From Nitrososphaeraceae archaeon (lineage in GTDB: Archaea; Thermoproteota; Nitrososphaeria; Nitrososphaerales; Nitrososphaeraceae), in NCBI GenBank assembly GCA_025936955.1, contig JAICSL010000105.1, positions 1 to 6,413 on the forward strand: 6,413 nt of DNA. The letters run 5' to 3'. How positions within the stretch are numbered: position 1 is the first letter of the stretch; each line of letters opens with the position of its first letter. The notes below the pieces were generated by a model, which was not told the origin of the DNA, made no database searches, and saw only the letters and a list, made by a program, of their open reading frames with translations. Shown here piece after piece: positions 1 through 5,821 of this stretch. Position numbers and translations under genes: made by a program.

Positions 1-2
1 GT

Positions 3-125
3 CATTTTTCTGAAAGTATAAGTAAATTATTCAATCATTTATATTCTATCGGAGAAGTAAAATTAGAGGCACATATTGTTATTTCGCGAATACTTTATGA
101 ATGTGAGAAAGTTTTATTGTCATAG
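3..125 (+). CDS. 3' end of an unidentified plus-strand gene (partial)
   Basis: One plus-strand frame is open from the left edge to a TAG at 123-125 and gives 40 residues ending in ECEKVLLS. The other two plus frames stop within the first 21 bases. The tail is rich in alternating hydrophobic and charged residues, as in an amphipathic helix (for example IGEVKLEAHIVISRIL), and would be a plausible C-terminus of a cytosolic protein. I do not recognise a family. If real, it would converge on the heme O synthase gene with about 55 bases between the two stop codons. Forty open codons at a window edge in AT-rich DNA is weak evidence, so this could be chance; the neighbouring upstream sequence would settle it. 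Confidence 0.4.
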   Translation, partial: HFSESISKLFNHLYSIGEVKLEAHIVISRILYECEKVLLS

Positions 126-180
126 TAATTACATTTATTTGGTATTTGTATAATATAATATTATTTGAAACATCTTTCAT

Positions 181-1056
181 TTAATGAAATAATGCATCAA
201 TTATAAATGCTATAAATAGTGCAGTCAAATATGGGCTAGAAAATTTGAATACCGTCCAAGATGCTTTCTCGCTTGGTTTTATCATCAACCAGATAGATAG
301 AGCTACCATTATAGCACCAAATATGCTTGCGGTAATTAGATAGATCAGTCCAAATTGATGGAATAAGAATGGAAGGATACTGAATATTACCATCATCAAT
401 GTTGTTCCAGCAATCACTCGAACGGATTTAACTTCGCTAGAAACTACTGGCAACATAGGAATACCAGCCTTAGTATAATCGTTTTTAACATGCAATGCAA
501 GGCTCCATATATGTGTAGGAATCCATAAGAAAACCAGACCAGCCATAACTATACCAATACCAATATTTTGTGTAGTTACCGCAACATAACCTATTAGTGC
601 AGGGGCACCACCAGAGAATCCTCCTAGAATAATATTGGTCTGAGTCCTCCTCTTTAACCATTTACTATATACTATGATATTATCAAACAATCCAAAAGCC
701 ATTAAAGCAAATGCCCATATATTGATAAACCATGAAAATGCCAGTGAAATTGCAGCCAGGACTAAACCAAATACAAGAGCGTTTCTAGGCGAAATTCTGC
801 CTGTTGGAATTGGTCTTCCTTTAGTTCTGTCCATGATTGCATCAATATCACGATCATTGTAACCAGTTAGTGTATCAGCAGCTGCTGAACCTGCAGCTGT
901 TCCAGCAATTACCAATATCCATGTTAAAGGTTGAATGGAGATATGAAATAATAATGATGCTGTAAGTGAAGCGGCAAATGCTGTGAAGACTAGCAGATAC
1001 CATATCTTTGGTTTTGTAAGTTCATAATAGTTTTTAATACTATTGCCTACCTTCAT
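181..1056 (-). CDS. ctaB: Protoheme IX farnesyltransferase (heme O synthase)
   Basis: This is an integral membrane prenyltransferase that transfers farnesyl from farnesyl diphosphate to protoheme IX, giving heme O for heme-copper terminal oxidases. From the ATG at 1054-1056 it is 291 residues, normal for the family. Visible are the N-terminal ELTKPK segment, the first Asp-rich motif NDRDID at residues 67-72 followed by RTKGRPIPTGRISP, WIPTHIW near 178, and the second motif NDYTKAGIPMLP at about 192-203. Around nine hydrophobic segments fit the UbiA superfamily fold. The frame extends 16 codons upstream to a GTG at 1102-1104, but a TATA-like element at 1116-1124 would place transcription start near 1095, inside that extension, and family members usually begin about 10 residues before ELTKP. 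I therefore prefer the ATG; neither start has a clear Shine-Dalgarno. The gene implies aerobic respiration. Confidence 0.95.
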   Translation of the reverse strand: MKVGNSIKNYYELTKPKIWYLLVFTAFAASLTASLLFHISIQPLTWILVIAGTAAGSAAADTLTGYNDRDIDAIMDRTKGRPIPTGRISPRNALVFGLVLAAISLAFSWFINIWAFALMAFGLFDNIIVYSKWLKRRTQTNIILGGFSGGAPALIGYVAVTTQNIGIGIVMAGLVFLWIPTHIWSLALHVKNDYTKAGIPMLPVVSSEVKSVRVIAGTTLMMVIFSILPFLFHQFGLIYLITASIFGAIMVALSIWLMIKPSEKASWTVFKFSSPYLTALFIAFIIDALFH

Positions 1057-1115
1057 CTGTGGTATCAGTGCGATATCAACTCTTCTACTTCTTATATCTA
1101 ACACAATACATAATT

Positions 1116-1124
1116 ATTTATATA
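1116..1124 (-). promoter_or_regulatory. Candidate archaeal TATA box for ctaB
   Basis: The minus strand reads TATATAAAT here, just after the stop codon of the Lrp-family gene. At the usual archaeal spacing of about 25 bases, transcription would start near 1095. That gives a leader of roughly 40 bases to the ATG at 1056 and lies downstream of the alternative GTG at 1104. AT-rich surroundings make chance matches common. Confidence 0.35.
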
Positions 1125-1134
1125 TTCAACTAAA

Positions 1135-1599
1135 TTATTTAGATATAGAACTTGGATAGAGTATTTCACGAGCTGTTTTTCTCATTTCTATAAATGTTTC
1201 GGTCTTTTGAACGCCTTCAACACGACCTATCTTTTCAGAAATTAACTGATGCATTTCCTCCAGGGAACGGGCATTCATCGTTACTAACACATCAAATCTG
1301 CCTGTTACTTCTGCAACTTCCCGGACTTCTGGGACCTTGAATAGTTCGTTAAGAACATTATCTCTCAGTTTAGAATCCATATTGATTCCAGTAAGTGCTC
1401 TTACACTGAAACCCAAAGCTTCGTCATTGATCACAATTGTGAATTTCTTAATAAGTCCTCTCTTTACAAGCCGTTTTATTCTACTATAAACAACAGAAGC
1501 ATTGACGTTAATCTTTTTTGAAAGCTTTGGAATAGAGATACCGGCATCTTTAGCAAGCTCACTCAAAATTTTCAGATCTAAATCGTCAATTTTACCCAT
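1135..1599 (-). CDS. Lrp/AsnC-family transcriptional regulator
   Basis: A 154-residue DNA-binding regulator, the normal length for a single-unit Lrp/AsnC protein. The N-terminus has the family pattern DDLDLKILSELAKDAG followed by a winged helix-turn-helix at about residues 22-50, with the recognition-helix region VVYSRIKRLVKRGLI. The C-terminal effector-binding RAM domain spans about 66-137 and includes AEVTGRFDVLV, whose GRFD at 100-103 forms the ligand loop, and GVQKTETFIEM. Family members bind amino acids or related small molecules, assemble as dimers to octamers, and often control amino-acid metabolism and their own genes. Its position directly after asd on the same strand is compatible with control of aspartate-family synthesis, but that is inference. 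The start is the ATG at 1597-1599, which gives the conserved N-terminus. The effector cannot be read from the sequence. Confidence 0.93.
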   Translation of the reverse strand: MGKIDDLDLKILSELAKDAGISIPKLSKKINVNASVVYSRIKRLVKRGLIKKFTIVINDEALGFSVRALTGINMDSKLRDNVLNELFKVPEVREVAEVTGRFDVLVTMNARSLEEMHQLISEKIGRVEGVQKTETFIEMRKTAREILYPSSISK

Positions 1600-1617
1600 C
1601 TAAATATTCTATTATAT

Positions 1618-1647
1618 CTTTATTTTAGGGGTTAATAAACCTATTAA
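1618..1647 (-). promoter_or_regulatory. Candidate promoter and dyad upstream of the Lrp-family gene
   Basis: Minus-strand TAAAATAAAG at 1618-1627 is a weak TATA-like element whose centre is about 23-25 bases from the ATG at 1599, compatible with a leaderless or near-leaderless transcript. Just upstream, at 1632-1647, is a perfect six-base dyad with a four-base centre, TTAATA-AACC-TATTAA on the plus strand. Lrp-family proteins commonly bind short AT-rich dyads and autoregulate, so this could be an operator. Both elements are AT-only in their arms and could arise by chance. Confidence 0.25.
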
Positions 1648-1670
1648 TTTCAAAATTGATTATCTTTTTT

Positions 1671-1684
1671 TAAGAATAATAAAA
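1671..1684 (-). terminator. Weak T-rich archaeal terminator candidate after asd
   Basis: Starting five bases after the asd stop codon, the minus strand reads TTTTATTATTCTTA. Archaeal transcription often ends at T-rich tracts without a hairpin. The tract is interrupted and short, so read-through into the Lrp-family gene is equally possible. Confidence 0.2.
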
Positions 1685-1689
1685 CTGAA

Positions 1690-2766
1690 TTAGAGAATAT
1701 CTTTATATTTCAATAATTCTGCGAGTAATACCGCACCTTTTGCAGAACCCATCTTTTCATTATGTGATAATAAAACATATTTTATACCATTAGCAAAAAC
1801 GGTATCTCTTCTTAATCTGCCTACCACAGTTGTCATTCCATCATTGATCTCCCTGTCTATGCGTGGTTGGGGTCTGGTAGGGTCATCATGAACAATGATA
1901 TAGTCTTTTGGAGCAGATGGCAATTTTTTGATTGCGATCGATTTTGAAAATTTTAACATTTCATCCTTTACATTCTCGGGTTCAACAGGCTTTCTCGTTT
2001 CAACAAAGACAGTTTCTGTATGGCCGTCTGAAACCGGAACTCTAGTGCATGTACAACTCACTTTGATCGATGCGGGATTAATGGACTGGGAATCTAACTT
2101 ACCCAGAATCTTCTGAGTTTCCATCTGAACTTTTTCCTCTTCTTTTGGTATGTATGGAATTACATTATCCATAATATCAAGGGCAATAACACCTGGAGAT
2201 CTCCCAGCTCCAGATAGCGCTTGCATAGATGTCATAAACACATTTTTAATTTCGAATTTGTCCATAATTGGCTTTAGAGTAATGGCTAGACCAGTGGTAG
2301 TACAATTGGGTAATGGCGCAATGAAACCTTTCCAATTTCTATTCTTTTGTTGAATATTAAGTAATTCCAGGTGATCATCGTTTATTCCTGGAATTAATAT
2401 TGGTACATCTTTTTCATATCTAAAGGCAGCGGCAGTACTAATGACTGGTACAGATCGTGCAAATTTTGGTTCAATTTTCTCTGCATCATCAGATTCTAGT
2501 GCGGTAAAGATCAAATCAAATTTTTGCGGATTAATATCTTCAACTTTACTAATGATTGTGTTTCTTATATATTCAGGGATTTGTTCTTTGCTATGCCATT
2601 TTAAGATTCCTGAATTCTGATCGCGAAGTGCATCTATGTATTTTTTGCCTACAGATCTTTCAGAAGAGACAATCTGAGTTAATTCGAACCATGGGTGTTT
2701 ATTTAAAGCCATAATAAATTCTTGGCCAACAGCACCTGTAGATCCAATTAGTGCCACCTTTAACAT
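1690..2766 (-). CDS. asd: Aspartate-semialdehyde dehydrogenase (archaeal type)
   Basis: This cytosolic enzyme reduces L-aspartyl-4-phosphate with NADPH to aspartate semialdehyde, the branch point to lysine, methionine and threonine. The 358-residue protein opens with a Rossmann nucleotide-binding loop, GSTGAVGQEF at residues 8-17. The catalytic cysteine is C155 in PLPNCTTTG. SMQALSGAGR follows at 180-189, the active-site His is H249 in RVPVSDGHTE, and RPQPRIDR is at 298-305. Conserved Asn154 and the RVPVSDGH context favour this enzyme over the paralogous malonyl-CoA reductase of Sulfolobales, whose motif (from memory) is LCT. Some positions depart from the usual archaeal form: STAAAFR where SNASAYR is typical, and a C-terminal HNEKMGSAKGAVLLAE where HNTIRGAAG...NAE is typical. 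The start ATG at 2764-2766 directly precedes the first beta strand. The gene is divergent from the cobamide operon. Confidence 0.92.
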   Translation of the reverse strand: MLKVALIGSTGAVGQEFIMALNKHPWFELTQIVSSERSVGKKYIDALRDQNSGILKWHSKEQIPEYIRNTIISKVEDINPQKFDLIFTALESDDAEKIEPKFARSVPVISTAAAFRYEKDVPILIPGINDDHLELLNIQQKNRNWKGFIAPLPNCTTTGLAITLKPIMDKFEIKNVFMTSMQALSGAGRSPGVIALDIMDNVIPYIPKEEEKVQMETQKILGKLDSQSINPASIKVSCTCTRVPVSDGHTETVFVETRKPVEPENVKDEMLKFSKSIAIKKLPSAPKDYIIVHDDPTRPQPRIDREINDGMTTVVGRLRRDTVFANGIKYVLLSHNEKMGSAKGAVLLAELLKYKDIL

Positions 2767-2916
2767 ATAGGTAGATGGATTAGTTATCCTGAATTAATAA
2801 CTGTTTCATAGAATATCAAACTTCAAAATACTTTATAGAATCATACAAATAATAATCAAAATGTTCTTTATTGTATGAAGTGATCAGATTATAGTAGATG
2901 ATATTGTAAAGAAAAT
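2767..2916. promoter_or_regulatory. Divergent asd / cobD promoter region
   Basis: This 150-base gap drives asd leftward and the cobamide operon rightward. For cobD, ATTATAGT at 2888-2895 lies about 25 bases before the ATG at 2917 and would give a leaderless mRNA; TTTATAG at 2832-2838 is an alternative with a leader of about 55 bases. For asd, minus-strand TTATTAAT at 2793-2800 would put the start near 2771, again almost leaderless. No strong Shine-Dalgarno precedes either gene. The region is too short for a canonical cobalamin riboswitch, and I see none of its conserved segments. Confidence 0.4.
2841..2878. promoter_or_regulatory. Inverted repeat TCATACAA-N22-TTGTATGA, possible operator
   Basis: TCATACAA at 2841-2848 is matched by its exact reverse complement TTGTATGA at 2871-2878. 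The arm centres are 30 bases apart, close to three helical turns, so a dimer or tetramer could contact both on one DNA face. The dyad lies between the candidate asd and cobD promoters, about 10 bases upstream of the proximal cobD TATA-like element. An RNA hairpin with a 22-base loop would be weak, so a protein-binding site is the likelier reading. Chance occurrence in AT-rich DNA is a real possibility. Confidence 0.3.
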
Positions 2917-3987
2917 ATGGCGGCAAAAACCTGCTTACATGGTGGCGTATTTTCAGTAAATCCTGCCTTAGTGAAAGTTGATTTTAGTTCAAATGTAAAT
3001 CCTCTGGGAATTTCTAAAAGGGTTCTAAGATCAATTCAGAACAATTTGAATTCACTTTTTTCTATGTATCCTGATCCAGAATGCAGGGAACTAAAAAAAA
3101 ATCTACTGAATTATATGGATACTGATTTGGATGCGGAGTGGATTACTGTCGGGAATGGAGCTACTGAACTAATCCACAGTTTTGCTCGAACGTTTATAAG
3201 AAAGAAAGCGATAATATTTAATCCTACATTTTGTGAATATGAACTTGCATCAAAGCGCATGGGCGCTGATATTTTATTTATTTCATTAAAGAATTTAAAT
3301 TCCGATTATAAATCTATTATTGAAAAGTCAAAAGATATTGATGCCATTTTCTTATGTAATCCAAATAATCCTACTGGATTATTGGTTTCCGCTAATTCAA
3401 TTATAAAAATAATTGAAAATGTCGATAGTTCTACAAAAGTTCTAATTGATGAATGTTTTATTGAACTTATTGATAAGGATCCTGCTGCTTATTCATTGAT
3501 TAGTAGGGTCAAAGAATTTGACAATCTTCTAATTTTGAGGTCTTTGACAAAATCTTTTGGCCTTGCTGGACTTAGAGTTGGTTATATGGTATGCAATCCT
3601 AAGCTTACTAAGCAACTGTCAACTAATAAGATACCATGGAATGTAAATGGAGTGGCACAAATGGCTGGGATCCTTGCTTTAAAAGATCTAGAACATTTAA
3701 CATATGCAAGGCTAATGATTAAAACAGAGCGCAGTTTTCTCCAGCGTGAAATAAAGAGAAAAATGCAGTCATTCACACCTCGTAAATCTGATGTAAACTA
3801 CTTTTTGATTCATTTGAAGAACAAAGACTCTACAGAAATAAGAGACTATATGTTAAAGGAAAATGGAATTCTCGTTAGAGATTGTAGCACCTTTACTGGC
3901 ATGAGCAATGACTATATCAGAGTAGCCGTAAAAACTCATGAAGAGAATTTGCTCTTACTTGATGCTCTGGAGTCTTCTGATAAATGA
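2917..3987 (+). CDS. cobD: L-threonine-O-3-phosphate decarboxylase (CobD type)
   Basis: A pyridoxal-phosphate enzyme of the class I/II aminotransferase fold that decarboxylates L-threonine phosphate to (R)-1-amino-2-propanol phosphate, the linker of the cobamide nucleotide loop. The 356-residue protein has the CobD-specific start HGG at residues 8-10, DFSSNVNPLG at 22-31, YPDP at 51-54, and GNGATELIH at 79-87. CNPNNPTG is at 147-154, the cofactor Asp is D178 in IDE, and the Schiff-base lysine is K212 in RSLTKSFGLAGLR. PWNVNG is at 240-245, RDCSTF at 321-326 and YIRVAVKT at 333-340. HisC is the nearest alternative, but HGG, the PWNVNG context, the RDCS motif and the cobamide neighbours favour CobD. 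It lacks the C-terminal metal-cluster extension of the Methanosarcina enzyme that makes its own threonine phosphate, so a separate kinase is expected. It is the first gene of the operon; its stop overlaps the cobQ start. Confidence 0.93.
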   Translation: MAAKTCLHGGVFSVNPALVKVDFSSNVNPLGISKRVLRSIQNNLNSLFSMYPDPECRELKKNLLNYMDTDLDAEWITVGNGATELIHSFARTFIRKKAIIFNPTFCEYELASKRMGADILFISLKNLNSDYKSIIEKSKDIDAIFLCNPNNPTGLLVSANSIIKIIENVDSSTKVLIDECFIELIDKDPAAYSLISRVKEFDNLLILRSLTKSFGLAGLRVGYMVCNPKLTKQLSTNKIPWNVNGVAQMAGILALKDLEHLTYARLMIKTERSFLQREIKRKMQSFTPRKSDVNYFLIHLKNKDSTEIRDYMLKENGILVRDCSTFTGMSNDYIRVAVKTHEENLLLLDALESSDK

Positions 3988-4847
3988 ACGCGAAATTGTT
4001 AATGATTCAGGGAACTTCATCTGGATCAGGTAAGAGTACTCTGGTTGTTGCATTGTGTAGGATTCTTACAGATCAGGGATATCGTGTGGTTCCATTCAAA
4101 GCTCAAAATATGTCATCGAATGTATATGTTATTAAAGAAAGATCGCATAAGATGATAGCTCGAATACAGGCAATTCAGGCGATTGCCTCAAGAAGGGAAC
4201 CAGATGCAAGAATGAATCCTATTTTGTTAAAACCACTTGGAGATTACCAAAGTAATGTTATTTTAAATGGCAAATATCATTCTCAAATGCATGCAAAAGA
4301 ATATTATGAAAGGTTTGCTTTACAAAAAGCTTTTCCTATAGTTTTAAATGCACTTGATAGTCTTAGAAAAGAAAATGATATTATTATAATAGAAGGCGCA
4401 GGTTCTCCAGTAGAAATCAATATTTCAAAGTATGATATAGCCAACATGTTGCTTGCAGAAAAAGTCAGTGCACCTGTAGTTATCGTTGCAGACATTGAGA
4501 GGGGAGGTTGTTTTGCAAGTATTGTAGGTACTATGAAATTGTTAAAGTTATCTCATAGGAATTTGGTTAAAGGTTTTATTATAAACAAATTTCGTGGTAA
4601 TTATTCAATATTAGATTCAGCAATAAAGTCAGCTGAAAAAATGACTAGCAGAAAAATTTTTGGGATTATACCAAAAGCTGATTTTAATTTACCTGATGAG
4701 GATTCGCTCAATGGCAATAGTTCTAACAAATTAGTCTTCTCAAAGGAATCATTAGATCAGCAGATTGATCTTCTTGCAGATATAGTACAACAATGTATAG
4801 ATATACAAGAGATACTCTCTCAGGTTGTAGCACTAACTAGAAAATGA
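3984..4847 (+). CDS. cobQ: Adenosylcobyric acid synthase lacking the glutamine amidotransferase domain
   Basis: CobQ/CbiP amidates the b, d, e and g carboxylates of adenosylcobyrinic acid a,c-diamide using ATP and glutamine-derived ammonia. This 287-residue protein has the dethiobiotin-synthetase-like synthetase domain: P-loop QGTSSGSGKST at residues 9-19, PFKAQNMSSN at 37-46, MNPILLKP at 77-84, EGAGSPVEIN at 137-146, DIANM at 151-155, VADIERGGCFAS at 168-179, and INKFRG at 200-205. At DEDSL (238-242) the family would pass into a class I glutaminase domain of about 200 residues with a catalytic Cys and His. None is present. After a 13-residue linker, residues 256-280 resemble the family's extreme C-terminal tail (DLLADIVQQCIDIQEI). 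The usual EIGRAQ is MIARIQ at 57-62. QNMS and MNPILLKP favour CobQ over CbiA or BioD. The ATG overlaps the cobD stop and the stop overlaps cbiB, so the short frame is embedded in an intact operon. Confidence 0.85.
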   Translation: MNAKLLMIQGTSSGSGKSTLVVALCRILTDQGYRVVPFKAQNMSSNVYVIKERSHKMIARIQAIQAIASRREPDARMNPILLKPLGDYQSNVILNGKYHSQMHAKEYYERFALQKAFPIVLNALDSLRKENDIIIIEGAGSPVEINISKYDIANMLLAEKVSAPVVIVADIERGGCFASIVGTMKLLKLSHRNLVKGFIINKFRGNYSILDSAIKSAEKMTSRKIFGIIPKADFNLPDEDSLNGNSSNKLVFSKESLDQQIDLLADIVQQCIDIQEILSQVVALTRK

Positions 4848-5821
4848 TGATTATGGAATCTCTTTTTTCCTCTCTTCTTGGTGCCATTTTTGGTGATTTT
4901 CTATTTGGAGATCCTTCTAACAAATATCATCCAGTAGCATGGTTAGGAAAACTAATCTTATTCTTCATACCAAAATTAAAAGATAGCCACTCTGCAAAAA
5001 AAGAAAGATCTAAGGGGGTCGTTTTTACAGCCGCCTTGATCATTATTTTTAGTCTTGTAATCCATTTTACAGCAATTTTGATCTTTTATTTACTTGGAGT
5101 AGTCGGTATCATCATTTTTTCTACTTTAATCTTGAAAATTACAATAGCTATAAAAGAAATGGAAAAACATACAAATAGAATCATAGCGGCACTAAAAATT
5201 AACAATTTAGAAGATGCTCGATATCATCTATCTATGATCGTAAGAAGAAATACAAAAAATTTGGATGAAAAACATATAATTTCTGCTGCTATTGAATGTA
5301 TAAGCGAAAGTACCGTTGATGGAATTGTTTCTCCGATATTTTACTATTCATTTTTTGGTCCAAGTGGAGCTTTTATTTACCGGATAATTAATACCCTCGA
5401 TTCTATGATAGCTTATAAAGATAATTATTATGAGAATATTGGGTGGATGTCTGCAAGACTTGATACTATTGCTAACTATATTCCTGCAAGGATCGCTGCA
5501 ATTTTGATGATATTTGCGGCAAAGATCATCGGTGTCGATTGGAAGAATTCATTACATATATTGTGCCGTGACCATGATAAGACTTTCAGTACTAATGCCG
5601 GATATCCTATGGCTACTATGGCTGGTGCTCTTAGAATAAGACTTGAAAAAATCGGACACTATTCGTTGGGAATTGATTACGAACTTGCATCGATTGGAAA
5701 ATGTAGAACTGCGATTTCTATAATGAAATTAACAACAATTCTCTTCTGCTTGGTTTTTACTATTCCTTTGATTGTGATTTTAGATTTGATCGGCTGGTGG
5801 AGACTTCTTTTTGGTCTTTAG
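4844..5821 (+). CDS. cbiB: Adenosylcobinamide-phosphate synthase (CbiB)
   Basis: This membrane protein condenses adenosylcobyric acid with (R)-1-amino-2-propanol phosphate, the CobD product, to give adenosylcobinamide phosphate. The 325-residue length is typical. Conserved motifs in order are FGDPSNKYHPVAWLGK at residues 21-36, DARYHLSMIVRRNT at 124-137, ISESTVDGIVSPIFYY at 153-168, YRIINTLDSMIAYK at 179-192, GWMSARLD at 200-207, NYIPAR at 211-216 and NAGYPMATMAGALRIRLEK at 251-269. Hydrophobic segments lie at about 57-80, 83-103, 209-229 and 290-314, with a weaker one near the N-terminus, as expected for a polytopic protein. The first ATG (4844) overlaps the cobQ stop as ATGA, indicating translational coupling; in-frame ATGs at 4847 and 4853 are alternatives that change little. 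Every recognised family motif appears intact, which argues that the operon is functional. Confidence 0.95.
   Translation: MMIMESLFSSLLGAIFGDFLFGDPSNKYHPVAWLGKLILFFIPKLKDSHSAKKERSKGVVFTAALIIIFSLVIHFTAILIFYLLGVVGIIIFSTLILKITIAIKEMEKHTNRIIAALKINNLEDARYHLSMIVRRNTKNLDEKHIISAAIECISESTVDGIVSPIFYYSFFGPSGAFIYRIINTLDSMIAYKDNYYENIGWMSARLDTIANYIPARIAAILMIFAAKIIGVDWKNSLHILCRDHDKTFSTNAGYPMATMAGALRIRLEKIGHYSLGIDYELASIGKCRTAISIMKLTTILFCLVFTIPLIVILDLIGWWRLLFGL
5796..5802 (+). promoter_or_regulatory. Shine-Dalgarno-like GGTGGAG setting the cobS TTG start
   Basis: GGTGGAG lies inside the end of cbiB. Its GGAG is 8 bases before the TTG at 5811, suitable spacing for pairing with the CCTCC of archaeal 16S rRNA. 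It supports a TTG start for cobS, for which no ATG or GTG exists between the in-frame stop at 5787-5789 and the ATG at 5913. Confidence 0.5.

Noticed and set aside
151..166. AT palindrome (ATAATATTAT) as a bidirectional terminator
   Set aside because: It consists only of A and T, has no GC stem, and palindromes of this kind are frequent by chance in such sequence.
79..180. Minus-strand 33-residue open frame starting with ATG at 178-180
   Set aside because: It has no ribosome-binding or family evidence, a composition typical of AT-rich noncoding DNA, and it overlaps the more plausible plus-strand open tail.
1690..2766. Malonyl-CoA reductase as the primary call
   Set aside because: The active site retains Asn-Cys-Thr and RVPVSDGH as in aspartate-semialdehyde dehydrogenase; only the C-terminal end deviates.
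2767..2916. Cobalamin riboswitch upstream of the cobamide operon
   Set aside because: The gap is 150 bases shared by two divergent promoters, I see no conserved B12-box-like segment or stable stem, and such riboswitches are essentially bacterial.
2917..3987. Histidinol-phosphate aminotransferase (HisC)
   Set aside because: Same fold, but the HGG start, PWNVNG and RDCSTF motifs and the cobamide neighbours point to threonine-phosphate decarboxylase.
3984..4847. Dethiobiotin synthetase or cobyrinic acid a,c-diamide synthase instead of CobQ
   Set aside because: Dethiobiotin synthetase is also a single domain without a glutaminase, but QNMS, MNPILLKP, EGAGSPVEIN and the GG-CFAS segment match CobQ, as does the operon.
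4695..4847. Simple frameshift or premature stop hiding the glutaminase domain in another frame
   Set aside because: cbiB begins at 4844 and is complete, so there is no room downstream for a glutaminase domain; the missing domain is truly absent from the locus.
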